Source: Taklimakanibacter albus
GTDB lineage: Bacteria; Pseudomonadota; Alphaproteobacteria; Rhizobiales; Aestuariivirgaceae
Assembly: GCF_016595235.1 (NCBI RefSeq)
Contig: NZ_JAENHL010000008.1
Location: 1,200,624-1,264,623, forward strand
Length of the DNA: 64,000 bases
Reading direction: 5' to 3'
The position numbers and the translations under genes are program-made. The notes below the pieces were generated by a model, which searched no databases, was not told the origin of the DNA, and saw nothing but the letters and a program-made list of their open reading frames with translations. Positions within the stretch are counted from its first letter, which is position 1, and each line of letters starts with the position of its first letter. This document shows, in pieces, positions 25,819 to 36,564 of this stretch.

Positions 25819-26895
25819 CTACCTCATCTGATCAACGATCTTGCGCATGACGCTGGGCAGCGCTTCGCTGTCCAGCTCACTTTTGTGCACCCAGCGCGCT
25901 GATTTGTCGGGCACATCGGTGTCGGCCAGCACACGCGTCGACCAGATGTCGAGTTCCAGATGGAAATGGGTGAAAGTGTGCTCGATGCGCTTGCCGGTCC
26001 TGGTCCATTTGGCATCGAGCGGCGCCTGGACTTCCGGCCTCGCCACCGATGCCGCCCATTCGGTCGAGGGGATTTCCATCATGCCGCCGAGCAGTCCCTT
26101 GTCGGGACGCTCGCGCAGCAGCACGCGGCCGTCCTGGCGCTCGACCCAGAAAGCGATGCCCTTACGGCGCGGGCGCTCCGCCTTCTCCTTCTTGCGCGGC
26201 AATCCGTCGGCGATGCCGCTCTTCCTTCCGGCGCAGTCTTCCGTCCACGGACAGATCATGCAGTTGAGGCGCTTCGGCGTGCAGATGGTGGCGCCGAGAT
26301 CCATCAGCGCCTGGGCGAAATCGCCGGCGCGCCTCTCGGGCACCAGGGCCAGCGTCCGGCTGCGGATTTCCGGCTTGGCGTCGGGCAAGGGCGTCTCGAT
26401 GGCATAAAGCCTGGTCATCACCCGCTCGACATTGCCATCGACCGCGGCGGCCGGCCGGTCGAAGGCGATGGCCGCGATAGCGCCCGCCGTATAGGGGCCG
26501 ATGCCGGGCAGCGCCCGCAGGCCCTCCTCGCTGTCGGGGAAGCGGCCGCCCAGTTCCTCGGCCACCACCTTGGCGCAGGCATGAAGATTGCGGGCGCGGG
26601 CGTAATAGCCGAGCCCCGCCCAGGCTTTGAGCACATCCTCGCGCGGGGCGGCGGCGAGGGTTTCGACCGTGGGCCATAGCTCCAAGAACTTCCGGTAATA
26701 GGTTCCGACCGTCGCCACCGTCGTCTGCTGCAACATGATCTCGGACAGCCAGACATGGTAGGGATCGGGCGTCTCGCCGGGTCGGGCCCGCCAGGGCAGG
26801 TCGCGGCGATGGCGGTCATACCAGGCCAGGAGCCGGTGTATTTTGCCATCACGCCTCGGTGAAAGCCCTTGTTCCGCCATGGTTCGCGACGACAT
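25819..26895 (-). CDS. mutY: A/G-specific adenine glycosylase
   Basis: A 358-residue MutY. The helix-hairpin-helix region LPGIGPYTAGAIAAIAF carries the family Asp further on in AVDGNVERV. The [4Fe-4S] ligands follow C-x6-C-x2-C-x5-C exactly in CTPKRLNCMICPWTEDC. The C-terminal ~130 residues form the NUDIX-like 8-oxoG-recognising domain. It removes adenine mispaired with 8-oxoguanine. The 3' end (25824-25899) is repeated beyond higBA, so the present tail may have been supplied by the insertion. The ATG at 26895 is likely; another is at 26880. It is divergent from the DUF721 gene with only nine bases between them. Confidence 0.92.
   Translation of the reverse strand: MSSRTMAEQGLSPRRDGKIHRLLAWYDRHRRDLPWRARPGETPDPYHVWLSEIMLQQTTVATVGTYYRKFLELWPTVETLAAAPREDVLKAWAGLGYYARARNLHACAKVVAEELGGRFPDSEEGLRALPGIGPYTAGAIAAIAFDRPAAAVDGNVERVMTRLYAIETPLPDAKPEIRSRTLALVPERRAGDFAQALMDLGATICTPKRLNCMICPWTEDCAGRKSGIADGLPRKKEKAERPRRKGIAFWVERQDGRVLLRERPDKGLLGGMMEIPSTEWAASVARPEVQAPLDAKWTRTGKRIEHTFTHFHLELDIWSTRVLADTDVPDKSARWVHKSELDSEALPSVMRKIVDQMR
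25824..25899. repeat. Direct repeat 2: 3' end of mutY next to higA
   Basis: Second arm of the 76-bp direct repeat around higBA. Here it forms the actual end of mutY; the final codons after the repeat differ from those beyond repeat 1. Confidence 0.85.
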
Positions 26896-26904
26896 GATGC
26901 CTCT

Positions 26905-27381
26905 ATGAAAACGCTCGACAAAGAGTTCCGCGCCCTGACGCGCGCCGCCTTTGCCCGCTATGGTTTTGCCTATGCCGACCTCATCACGCAATGGCCGGCA
27001 ATCGCCGGGGAAGCGATCGCCAATTGGAGCGAGCCCGAGCGGATCAAATGGCCGCGCGCCGCAACGGACGAACGCAAACAGGGCGGCACCCTGGTGATCC
27101 GGGTGGTTCCCGGCCGCGGCCTCGACATTCAGCACGAGACGCCCCGGATCATCGAGCGCATCAACGCCTTTTACGGCTATGGCGCCATCGCCTCGGTCAA
27201 GATCGTGCAAGGGGCGCTGACCGCCCGGAAGCCGTCCCGCCCCGCCCTCGCCCCGTTGCGGCCGGCCGATGCCCAGGCCCTTGAATCCCGGCTTGAAACT
27301 GTCGACGACCCCGCCTTGAAAGAGGCGCTGCGCCAGCTGGGAAAAGGGGTCCTCAGCCCCCGTTCTCCACAGGCCAAATGA
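26905..27381 (+). CDS. DUF721 (DciA-like) protein
   Basis: A 158-residue protein of the DUF721 family, with the WPAIAGEAIANWSEPERIKW region and a GTLVIRVVPGRGLDIQHE strand pair typical of the domain at residues 5-95; the C-terminal third is Ala/Pro-rich. DUF721 includes DciA, the ancestral helicase operator that loads DnaB in bacteria without DnaC, so a replication role is possible. The ATG at 26905 matches family N-termini. mutY - DUF721 - dsbA-like - smc is a conserved order in this order of bacteria. Confidence 0.78.
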   Translation: MKTLDKEFRALTRAAFARYGFAYADLITQWPAIAGEAIANWSEPERIKWPRAATDERKQGGTLVIRVVPGRGLDIQHETPRIIERINAFYGYGAIASVKIVQGALTARKPSRPALAPLRPADAQALESRLETVDDPALKEALRQLGKGVLSPRSPQAK

Positions 27382-27424
27382 CCTATTGGTCATAACCCCC
27401 AATATCTAGTAGTCAGGAGCCATT

Positions 27425-28045
27425 ATGTACCTAGATCGCCGCCAACTGATTCTCGGGGCCAGCGCGCTGGCCGGTACCGCCGCCTTTGCCTCGACCGGCC
27501 ATGCCGCCGTCGACATCGCCGCGCTGCACGCCCCGCCGGCCGAGGGCGAAATGGCCCTGGGGCCGGAAACCGCCAAAGTCGTCGTCGTCGAATATGCCTC
27601 GGCGTCCTGCCCGCATTGCGCCAATTTCTACAAGGAAACCTTCCCGGCGCTCAAAAAGGACTATATCGACACCGGCAAGATCCGCTTCATCTTCCGGGAG
27701 TTCCCGCACAACCAGCCGGCGCTCGCCGCGTTCATGCTGGCACGCTGCGCCCCCAAGGAAAAATATTTCCCGCTGATCGACATGTTCTTCGAGCAGCAGG
27801 ACACATGGCTCGCGGCCCCGCTCGAGGGCCTGCAGAAGATCGCTCAGCTCGCCGGCTTCACCAAGGAAAGCTTCGACGCCTGCCTCAAGAACGAAGAGGT
27901 GGCGAAGGGTATCATCGCGGTGCGTGACAAAGCGGAGAAAGATTTCGGCGTCGATTCGATTCCGACCTTCTTCATCAATGGCGAGCTGCTCAAGGGTGAA
28001 ACATCAATCGAGGAATTCCGGAAGAGGATCGACCCGCTCCTGTAA
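27425..28045 (+). CDS. DsbA-family thiol:disulfide oxidoreductase
   Basis: A 206-residue exported thioredoxin-fold protein. The N-terminus DRRQLILGASALAGTAAF has a twin-arginine-like signal. The active site is CPHC (YASASCPHCANFYKE), and the cis-Pro loop is VDSIPTFFING. It probably acts in periplasmic disulfide formation; the BdbD/DsbA-like group with CPHC includes both oxidases and reductases. It lies between DUF721 and smc, 45 bases before the latter. Confidence 0.87.
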   Translation: MYLDRRQLILGASALAGTAAFASTGHAAVDIAALHAPPAEGEMALGPETAKVVVVEYASASCPHCANFYKETFPALKKDYIDTGKIRFIFREFPHNQPALAAFMLARCAPKEKYFPLIDMFFEQQDTWLAAPLEGLQKIAQLAGFTKESFDACLKNEEVAKGIIAVRDKAEKDFGVDSIPTFFINGELLKGETSIEEFRKRIDPLL

Positions 28046-28090
28046 GGACGGGCGTCTCCTTCCGCCTATTGGACTGCAAGGGGTGGGGTT

Positions 28091-31000
28091 ATGAAGTTCT
28101 CACGACTCAGGCTTTCGGGCTTCAAGTCGTTCGTCGAACCGACGGAGCTGGTCATCGAAAGAGGATTGACCGGCATCGTCGGCCCCAATGGCTGCGGCAA
28201 GTCCAACCTGCTCGAAGCGCTTCGCTGGGTGATGGGCGAAAGCTCCTACAAGAACATGCGCGCGTCCGGCATGGACGACGTCATCTTCTCCGGCACCTCC
28301 AACCGCCCGGCCCGCAACATGGCGGAAGTGCTGGTGACGATGGACAATGTCGAGCGCACCGCCCCGCCGCAATTCAACGACAATGAGACGCTGGAAATTT
28401 CGCGCCGCATCGAGCGCGAAGCGGGCTCGGCCTATCGCATCAACGGCCGCGATGTGCGCGCCCGCGACGTGCAATTGCTGTTCGCCGACGTCTCGACCGG
28501 CGCCCGCTCGCCCGCCCTCGTGCGGCAAGGCCAGATCGGCGAGATCATCAATGCCAAGCCGCAGGCGCGCCGCCTCATCCTCGAAGAAGCGGCCGGCATC
28601 ACCGGCCTCCATACCCGCCGGCATGAGGCCGAGCTCAAGCTCAGGGCCGCCGAGACGAATGTGTCGCGCCTCGAAGACGTGATCGGACAGCTGCAGACGC
28701 AGTTGTCGAGCCTCAAGCGCCAGGCGCGCCAGGCAGCGAAATACAAAGCCCTGTCGGCCGATATCCGCCGGCTCGAGGCCACCGGCCTCTATCTCGCCTG
28801 GAAGGACGCCGCCGACCATGCCACGCGCGACGCGCAGGCGCTCGACGAAGCGACCCGCCTTCTCGCCGAACTGACCCAGGCCGCATCGGAAGCTCTGCGC
28901 CATCGCGACGATCAGGGCGACAAGCTGCCGAGCTTGCGCGAGAACGAGACGGTGCGCGCCGCCGTCCTGCAGCGTCTCACCATCGAGCGTTCCAATCTCG
29001 ACGAGGAAGAGAAGCGCGCCGAGAACCGGCGCAAGGAACTCGACGCCCGCCTGGTCCAGGCAGTGGCGGACCTCGCCCGCGAGGAAGAGACGATCCACGA
29101 CACGACGGGTGTGCTCGAGCGCCTGGCCGGCGAGGAAGCCGAGCTCAATGCCGCGCAGGAAGGCGACGCTCAGCATCGCGCCGAAGCGGCGCAGAAGCTG
29201 CAGGAAGCCGCCGAAGCGCTCGCCCGTGCCCAGGAAGCGCTCGACCAGGCGAATGTGCAGCTCTCCGACCTGACCGCCAAGCGCAACGCGGCGCAGCGCG
29301 TCATCGACGAGCAGCGCCAGCGTATCGGCCGCTTCGAGCGCGAGGCGCAAGAGACCGCGGCACGCTTCCAGGCGCTGATGGCGCAAGTGGCGCCGCCCTC
29401 CGAAGGCGAAAGGCTGGCCGAGGCGGTCGAGACCGCGCTGATGGTCGTCGCCGCCGCCGAGGAATCGAGCAACGAGGCCGAGGCGCAATTGCGCCAGGCC
29501 CGCCAGAACGAGACCGACACGAGGCAGGCCTACGAGGATTCACGGCGCATATCGGAACGGCTGTCGACCGAAGTGCGCACGCTGAGCAATCTGCTGCGCG
29601 CCAGTGACGGCGATCTGTGGCCGCCCTTGATCGACGCGCTCAAAGTGCAGCGCGGCTATGAGGCAGCACTCGGTGCGGCGCTTGGCGAAGATATCGACGC
29701 CTCGGCGGACGAGGCGGCCCCCGTGCATTGGCGTGGCCTGCCGCCACTGGCGGAAACGCATCCGCTTCCCAACGGCGCCGAACCCCTCACCACTTTCGTC
29801 GACGCGCCGCCGGCTCTGGCGCGCCGCCTCTCGCATATCGGCATCGTCAGCCGGGCTCTCGGCCAGGCGCTGCAGAGCGAACTCAAGCCCGGGCAGCGGC
29901 TGGTCAGCGTCGAAGGCGACGTATGGCGCTGGGACGGCTTCACCGCCGCCGCCGATGCGCCGAGCGCCGCCGCCAAGCGGCTCGCCGAGCGCAACCGCCT
30001 GGTGGCGCTCGAAGCCGAGATGATCGAAGCCCAGAAGACCGCCGAAGCGGCGAGATTCCAGGCCGAACAGACCAAAGGCTCGGTCGACACCTTCGTGCGC
30101 GCCGAGCGCGAGCATCGCGAAGCGTGGCGGGCCGCCACCTCGGCCGTCGAAGTGGCGCGCCGGGCGTTGAGCCAGCATGAGCGGCAAGTGGCCGAGCGCC
30201 TGCAGCAGACGGGCGCCCTCGATGAAGCCAAGCGCCGCGTCGAAGCCAATCTCGCCGAAGCGCAGTCGCAGCTTGCCGCGGCCGAAGCCGAATTCGCCGA
30301 GCTGCCGGAGCTCGACGGCCTCACGCAGGAAATCGGCGCCCATCGCGACAGCGTCAACCGCGAACGCGCCGTCTATGCCGAAGCGCGCGCCCGCCATGAC
30401 GGCGTCGAGCGCGAGGCGCAGAACCGCGCCGACCGGCTGAAGTCCATCGTCGCCGAGCAGTCACAGTGGCAGGAACGTGCCCGCCGTGCCGGCGCCCAGG
30501 TCGAAACCCTCACGCGGCGCGCCGACGAGACCCGTGCGACGCTCGCCGAAATGGCCGATCTGCCGCAGGCTTTCGCCGACAAGCGCCTCAAGCTGATGAA
30601 CACACTGCATGAGGCGGAAAGCGAGCGCAAAGCGGCCGCCGACGCTCTTGCCGAAGCCGAGAACAATGTGCGTGCCGCCGACCAGGCTTTGCGCGCCGCA
30701 CAGGACCAGGCGTCACGGGCGCGCGAAGACCATGCGCGTCTCGAAGCCCGCCTCGAATCGTCGCGCGAGCGCCACAGCGAAAGCGAACGGCGCATCGCCG
30801 AGGCGCTGCATTGCGCGCCGACCGAGATCATCGAGACCGCCGGTCTCGAAGAGGCCAATATGCTCCCGCTCGACGAGGTCGAGCGCAAGCTCAACACTCT
30901 GCGCGAGGATCGCGAGCGGCTCGGCGGCGTCAATCTGCGCGCCGACGAGGAAGCCGAGGAAGTGGCCAAGCAGCTCGACGGGCTCACCAAGGAGCGCGAC

Positions 31001-31549
31001 GACGTGGTGCAGGCCATCGCCAAATTGCGCGGCGGCATCCAGAGCCTCAACCGCGAAGGCCGTCAGCGCCTGCTCGACGCCTTCGGCACGGTGAACGAGA
31101 ATTTCGGCCAGCTGTTCACGACACTGTTCGGCGGCGGCAAGGCCGAGCTGCAGCTCATCGAATCGGATGATCCGCTGGAAGCGGGCCTCGAGATCGTCGC
31201 CAATCCGCCGGGCAAGAAGCCGACGACGCTATCACTGCTGTCGGGCGGCGAGCAGACGCTCACCGCGATGTCGCTCATCTTCGCCGTCTTCCTCACCAAC
31301 CCGTCGCCGATCTGCGTGCTGGACGAAGTCGACGCGCCGTTGGACGACCACAATGTCGAGCGCTTCTGCAACCTGCTCGACGCGATGCTGGAGCGCACCG
31401 AGACGCGCTTCCTGATCATCACCCACCACCCGCTCACCATGGCGCGCATGAACCGTTTGTTCGGCGTCACCATGATGGAGCGCGGCGTGTCGCAGCTCGT
31501 CTCCGTCGACCTGCAGACCGCCGAGCAACTGGTGGCGGAAGTCGGCTGA
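28091..31549 (+). CDS. smc: Chromosome segregation protein SMC
   Basis: A 1152-residue condensin ATPase. Walker A GPNGCGKSN is at 31-39. Long coiled coils run about 170-500 and 640-1000 with a hinge between (about 510-630). The signature LSGGEQTLTAMSL and Walker B ICVLDEVDAPLDD are near the C-terminus. It forms the V-shaped dimer that, with ScpA/B, organises and separates chromosomes. The full length is present and intact. It ends at a strong inverted repeat (31553-31588) before a convergent cyclase gene. Confidence 0.95.
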   Translation: MKFSRLRLSGFKSFVEPTELVIERGLTGIVGPNGCGKSNLLEALRWVMGESSYKNMRASGMDDVIFSGTSNRPARNMAEVLVTMDNVERTAPPQFNDNETLEISRRIEREAGSAYRINGRDVRARDVQLLFADVSTGARSPALVRQGQIGEIINAKPQARRLILEEAAGITGLHTRRHEAELKLRAAETNVSRLEDVIGQLQTQLSSLKRQARQAAKYKALSADIRRLEATGLYLAWKDAADHATRDAQALDEATRLLAELTQAASEALRHRDDQGDKLPSLRENETVRAAVLQRLTIERSNLDEEEKRAENRRKELDARLVQAVADLAREEETIHDTTGVLERLAGEEAELNAAQEGDAQHRAEAAQKLQEAAEALARAQEALDQANVQLSDLTAKRNAAQRVIDEQRQRIGRFEREAQETAARFQALMAQVAPPSEGERLAEAVETALMVVAAAEESSNEAEAQLRQARQNETDTRQAYEDSRRISERLSTEVRTLSNLLRASDGDLWPPLIDALKVQRGYEAALGAALGEDIDASADEAAPVHWRGLPPLAETHPLPNGAEPLTTFVDAPPALARRLSHIGIVSRALGQALQSELKPGQRLVSVEGDVWRWDGFTAAADAPSAAAKRLAERNRLVALEAEMIEAQKTAEAARFQAEQTKGSVDTFVRAEREHREAWRAATSAVEVARRALSQHERQVAERLQQTGALDEAKRRVEANLAEAQSQLAAAEAEFAELPELDGLTQEIGAHRDSVNRERAVYAEARARHDGVEREAQNRADRLKSIVAEQSQWQERARRAGAQVETLTRRADETRATLAEMADLPQAFADKRLKLMNTLHEAESERKAAADALAEAENNVRAADQALRAAQDQASRAREDHARLEARLESSRERHSESERRIAEALHCAPTEIIETAGLEEANMLPLDEVERKLNTLREDRERLGGVNLRADEEAEEVAKQLDGLTKERDDVVQAIAKLRGGIQSLNREGRQRLLDAFGTVNENFGQLFTTLFGGGKAELQLIESDDPLEAGLEIVANPPGKKPTTLSLLSGGEQTLTAMSLIFAVFLTNPSPICVLDEVDAPLDDHNVERFCNLLDAMLERTETRFLIITHHPLTMARMNRLFGVTMMERGVSQLVSVDLQTAEQLVAEVG

Positions 31550-31552
31550 CCG

Positions 31553-31588
31553 CTGCTAATCCGCTGCAGATCAACAGCGGATTAGCAG
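31553..31588 (+). terminator. Inverted repeat after smc with repeated AACAGCGGAT
   Basis: CTGCTAATCCGCTG (31553-31566) pairs perfectly with CAGCGGATTAGCAG (31575-31588) around eight bases. No T-run follows. The decamer AACAGCGGAT recurs at about 31574, 31595 and 31633, so the 31550-31645 region is a small repeat cluster between convergent genes. Confidence 0.65.
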
Positions 31589-31699
31589 GGGAATAACAGC
31601 GGATCTACAGGGATGTGCAGGGCACCGCCATCAACAGCGGATTGCCATTTCCCATAAGATCACCACCGGGCCCGGGATAGCAAGCCCGGCGACCGCGCT

Positions 31700-33487
31700 T
31701 CAGCCGGCGAGCCCTCCGGCGCGCAAGCCCGCAACAAGCCGATCCCGATCGTCCTGCCTGGTGTAGGGAAAAGTCTCGGCGATGGCCGCTGCCGAAATTG
31801 TCGGGACGAGGTTCGACAGCTGCACCAACATATCCTTCGATTTCCCGATCTCGCCCGCCTGTCCGTAGGAGGACGCGGCCATGATATAAAGCGCCGGATG
31901 TTCGGGGCGCAGTTGTATGGCCCGTTCGGCCGCCGCCGCCGCCTCGGCATATCGCCCGGCCTGGAAATGCGCGAAGGAATAAAACAGCTGGTATTCCTCG
32001 GCAAAGATGTCGCGCGGGCTCAGACGTGCCCCCCGCTCGATGCATTCGATCGCCTGCGCGGGCCGTCCGCCGAAAGCGTGTACGGCACCGAGCAAGGCGT
32101 GGGCAAAGGCAAAATTGGGACTCGCATTCACTGCCTCGGTGAGCGCCGCCACGGCCGCCTGATCGTCGCGTTTCCCGAGGCTGACGAAGGCCTGCGCTAT
32201 GAAAGCCCAGGGCTCGTCGGAATCACTGGCGAAGGCCCGGTGAACGCTGTCGGTGGCCGCCGCGAAGGCCGTGTCGCGGTTCTCCCATCCCTGGAAGACC
32301 CGCCAGGCCAGGCAGACGGCCCTCAGCCCATGGGCGCGGGCATAATCCGGATCCAGCTCGATGGCGTGATCCAGCATATCAATCGCCTTCCTGGTCGAGG
32401 CATCGGAATGCTGGCTGAAGAGATGCAGGCCGCGGATGAAGCTCTCCCAGGCATCGAGGTTTTGCGGCGGCTTGTGCGCCGCCCGTTCGATCTCCGCCTG
32501 CTGCAGCTTCGGCGCGATGGCGCCGAGGACGCGGCTCGTGACCTGGTCCTGCAGATCGAAGATATCCTCGATCGCGCCGTCGAAGCGGTCGGCCCAAAGA
32601 TGTGTGCCCGTCGCGCTATCGATGAGCTGGCCGGTGATGCGCACCCGGTTGCCGGACCGGCGCACGCTGCCTTCCAGCACATAACGCACGCCGAGTTCGC
32701 GCCCCACCTGCTTCACGTCGACGCTTCGCCCCTTGTAGGTGAAGCTCGAATTACGGGCGATGACGAACAGCCAGCGCAGGCGCGCCAGCGCGGTCAGGAT
32801 GTCCTCGACGACGCCATCCGCCAGATGTTCCTGGCTGGGGTCGTCGCTCATATTCTGGAACGGCAGCACCGCAATGGAGGGCCGGTCGGGAAGGGCGAGC
32901 CCGGGCGCAGGCGCTTCGGCCACGGTGGCTTGCGGCACGGAAGCGGGCTTCACGTCAGCGGGGATGCCGACATGCAGCGAGTAGACCCGCATCGGCTCGA
33001 TGATGTTCTTGAGCCTGACCTCGCCGAGATCGTTGATCTTCAGGTCGAGGCGGGATTTCACTTGCCGATAGGCGTCCTCGGAAAGGCAAATGGCGCCCGG
33101 CTGCGCCACCCCCTCCAGGCGCGCGGCGATGTTCACGCCCTCGCCCATCAGGTCGCCGTCGCTTTCCTCCACTACGTCGCCCAGATGGATGCCGATCCTG
33201 AATTCGATGCGCCGGTCGGGCGGCAGGCCGGCATTGCGCTCGACCATGGCATTCTGCACCTCGGTGGCGCACCGCACCGCGTCCACGACGCTGCGAAACT
33301 CGACCAGCGCGCCATCGCCGGTGCGTTTGATCACCCGGCCCATATGGACCGTAATCGTGGGATCGATCAGATCGCTGCGCAGGGCGCGCAGGCGTGCCAG
33401 AGTGCGGTCCTCATCAACACTGGTAAGCCGGCTGTAGCCGACGACGTCGGCCGCCAGAATTGCCACGAGCTTCCGGGTTTCGGTCAC
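31700..33487 (-). CDS. Class III adenylate cyclase with TPR region
   Basis: A 595-residue protein. Residues 5-175 are a class III nucleotide cyclase domain with metal-binding Asp14 (LAADVVGYSR) and Asp58 (RTGDGAL). A TolB-like segment follows (RPSIAVLPFQNMSDDPSQEH, about 203-340), then TPR repeats to the end. This three-part architecture is abundant in Hyphomicrobiales. It makes cAMP by family, probably in response to a signal read by the C-terminal part. No membrane segment is evident. The start lies 18 bases after a large palindrome (33506-33557). Confidence 0.85.
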   Translation of the reverse strand: MTETRKLVAILAADVVGYSRLTSVDEDRTLARLRALRSDLIDPTITVHMGRVIKRTGDGALVEFRSVVDAVRCATEVQNAMVERNAGLPPDRRIEFRIGIHLGDVVEESDGDLMGEGVNIAARLEGVAQPGAICLSEDAYRQVKSRLDLKINDLGEVRLKNIIEPMRVYSLHVGIPADVKPASVPQATVAEAPAPGLALPDRPSIAVLPFQNMSDDPSQEHLADGVVEDILTALARLRWLFVIARNSSFTYKGRSVDVKQVGRELGVRYVLEGSVRRSGNRVRITGQLIDSATGTHLWADRFDGAIEDIFDLQDQVTSRVLGAIAPKLQQAEIERAAHKPPQNLDAWESFIRGLHLFSQHSDASTRKAIDMLDHAIELDPDYARAHGLRAVCLAWRVFQGWENRDTAFAAATDSVHRAFASDSDEPWAFIAQAFVSLGKRDDQAAVAALTEAVNASPNFAFAHALLGAVHAFGGRPAQAIECIERGARLSPRDIFAEEYQLFYSFAHFQAGRYAEAAAAAERAIQLRPEHPALYIMAASSYGQAGEIGKSKDMLVQLSNLVPTISAAAIAETFPYTRQDDRDRLVAGLRAGGLAG

Positions 33488-33505
33488 AATGTACTACTGT
33501 AGCAC

Positions 33506-33557
33506 TTGATCACGATGAAGTTGGATCGAATCGATCCAACTTCATAAACGTGATCAA
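33506..33557. repeat. Long palindrome with GATCACG ends, second copy
   Basis: Inner 15-bp arms 33515-33529 and 33531-33545 are exact reverse complements around one A; outer TTGATCACG (33506-33514) pairs with CGTGATCAA (33549-33557). It has the same plan and outer heptamer as 1989-2036 but a different inner stem. It lies upstream of the cyclase start. Confidence 0.8.
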
Positions 33558-33570
33558 TTCTCATATGTTA

Positions 33571-33612
33571 GCGCAAGATTCTCGCGAAAAACCGGCATCC
33601 ACTTTTTCGCAT
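33571..33612. repeat. Diverged REP-like palindrome
   Basis: GCGAAAAA (33584-33591) pairs with TTTTTCGC (33603-33610) around CCGGCATCCAC. It resembles the GGAAAACCGCTTCCCACTTTTCC family. As at 1925-2036, it sits beside a GATCACG palindrome. Confidence 0.6.
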
Positions 33613-33637
33613 CCCGCGCTTGATCCCGGGACGCGCA

Positions 33638-35029
<1,392 letters not shown>

Positions 35030-35386
35030 CGCAAGTCCTTATTGCCCCACGCTGATTCGGAAAGTTCGGCAAGCTCGCTCACGATGGATACGCAGTTGCC
35101 TGGACCGCGTCCAGACGGATCGGCATCCTGTATTCAAGGTGATTGCGCCAGCCCGGCCCCTCCAATCGAGAAGCGCGAAACAGGCCGCCCGAGAATCTCT
35201 ATTTTCACAGCCATGCGCCCAATCTGGCGCGCGAATCGCCGCATCGTCAGTGGAGCCTCAAAAGCCCTTGCGAATCAAAGGTTTGAATCGGCCAGCCATT
35301 CCTTGACACGTTTTTGCCCAAACTCTATGGTGCGGCCGATTTTGAGGGGCGTTCAGACCGCAACAACCATCAATCAGAGCAGGATC
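35030..35386. other. ATP synthase operon upstream region
   Basis: This 357-base gap between ampG and atpI has no convincing gene. It contains the candidate promoter at 35303-35331 and five GANTC sites (35053, 35193, 35233, 35272 and 35285), more than expected for its length. The final 55 bases would be the atp leader. Confidence 0.6.
35303..35331 (+). promoter_or_regulatory. Candidate sigma70-type promoter of the atp operon
   Basis: TTGACA (35303-35308) and TATGGT (35326-35331) are separated by 17 bases, about 55 bases before the atpI start. The -35 is perfect. Confidence 0.65.
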
Positions 35387-35734
35387 ATGAAAGAATTCGA
35401 TGACCGGCTCAAGGATTTGGAAAAGCGGCTGGATACCAGCCTGAACCAGCGCAAGGGCCCGGAAGGGCCTGACAAGACCGAAGGATCGGCGGCGGGTCTC
35501 GCCATGCGGGCGGTGACCGAGATGTTCGTCGGTCTCGCGGTGTGCATGGGGCTCGGCTGGATGGTGGACAAGTATTTCGGCACGGCGCCGTGGGTCATGC
35601 TGGCTCTGATGCCGTTCGGGATCGCTGCGGGGGTCGTCAATGTGATGCGGCTCTCAAAGAGCAAACAGGCCGAGGAGATACTGGGCGGCAAAGGCCCGGT
35701 AGCGCCGTCGGTCAAGGACGATGACGAGGATTGA
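35387..35734 (+). CDS. atpI: ATP synthase protein I
   Basis: A 115-residue protein with a charged N-terminus and two membrane helices (about 38-58 and 67-87). AtpI helps assemble the c-ring or supply Mg2+ for the F1F0 complex. The ATG at 35387 (MKEFDDRLKDLEKRLD) is preceded by GAGCAGG. It is first in the operon atpI-B-E-b'-b, the usual separate F0 locus of Alphaproteobacteria; the F1 genes are not in the window. Confidence 0.87.
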   Translation: MKEFDDRLKDLEKRLDTSLNQRKGPEGPDKTEGSAAGLAMRAVTEMFVGLAVCMGLGWMVDKYFGTAPWVMLALMPFGIAAGVVNVMRLSKSKQAEEILGGKGPVAPSVKDDDED

Positions 35735-35736
35735 AC

Positions 35737-36504
35737 GTGTCAACAAGCACTACGGAAGTGGCAGCCGGCGCTGCGCCTGAGCATGCTGAGAAGATCATCG
35801 ATCCGATCCATCAGTTCCATATCAACACCCTCATCGACCTCGGCCCCTTCTCGCTGACCAATTCGGGTCTCTGGGCCATCATCGCGGTGGCCTGCGCCGC
35901 CCTGCTCTTCCTCCTGGCGCCCAAGCACCTGATCCCGACGCGCCTGCAGTCGGTCGCCGAGAGCATCTACGAATTCATCGACAACATGACGAAGGAAGTG
36001 CTGCATGAAAATGCCCGCACCTATTTCCCCTTCGTGCTCACCCTCTTCACCTTCATCCTCTTCTGCAACGTCCTCGGCCTCATCCCCTATTCCTTCACGG
36101 TGACGAGCCACATCATCGTGACGCTGGCCCTGGCGCTCGTCGTCTTCATCGGCGCCACCCTCATCGGCTTCTATCGGAACGGCTTCGGTTATCTCAAGCT
36201 GTTCGTGCCGTCGGGCGTGCCGGGCCTGCTGCTGCCGCTGGTCGTCGTCATCGAGGTCGTGTCCTACTTCATCCGCCCCTTGAGCCTCTCGATCCGTCTG
36301 TTCGCCAACATGATGGCGGGCCACATGATGGTGAAGGTGATGGCGGGCTTCGTCGTCATGCTCGGCGTCACCGCCGGCTGGCTGCCGCTCGCCGCGCTCG
36401 TCGGCCTCTATGCCCTGGAAGTTCTGGTGGCGGCGCTGCAGGCCTATGTCTTCGCCCTCCTCACCTGCATGTATCTCAGCGACGCCATGGGTGTGGACCA
36501 CTAA
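35737..36504 (+). CDS. atpB: ATP synthase F0 subunit a
   Basis: A 255-residue membrane protein with five or six helices. The essential Arg lies in LSLSIRLFANMMAGHMM, facing the c-ring Glu. The GTG at 35737 has GAGGA seven bases before it; a TTG at 35731, listed by a longer reading, abuts that site and is unlikely. The atpI stop is two bases upstream. It forms the proton half-channels of the synthase. Confidence 0.93.
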   Translation: MSTSTTEVAAGAAPEHAEKIIDPIHQFHINTLIDLGPFSLTNSGLWAIIAVACAALLFLLAPKHLIPTRLQSVAESIYEFIDNMTKEVLHENARTYFPFVLTLFTFILFCNVLGLIPYSFTVTSHIIVTLALALVVFIGATLIGFYRNGFGYLKLFVPSGVPGLLLPLVVVIEVVSYFIRPLSLSIRLFANMMAGHMMVKVMAGFVVMLGVTAGWLPLAALVGLYALEVLVAALQAYVFALLTCMYLSDAMGVDH

Positions 36505-36564
36505 TTTTCGCCTTTTAGTTCATTCAATCGGATCTTAATCCATCCATTCAACAGGAGAAGTCAG

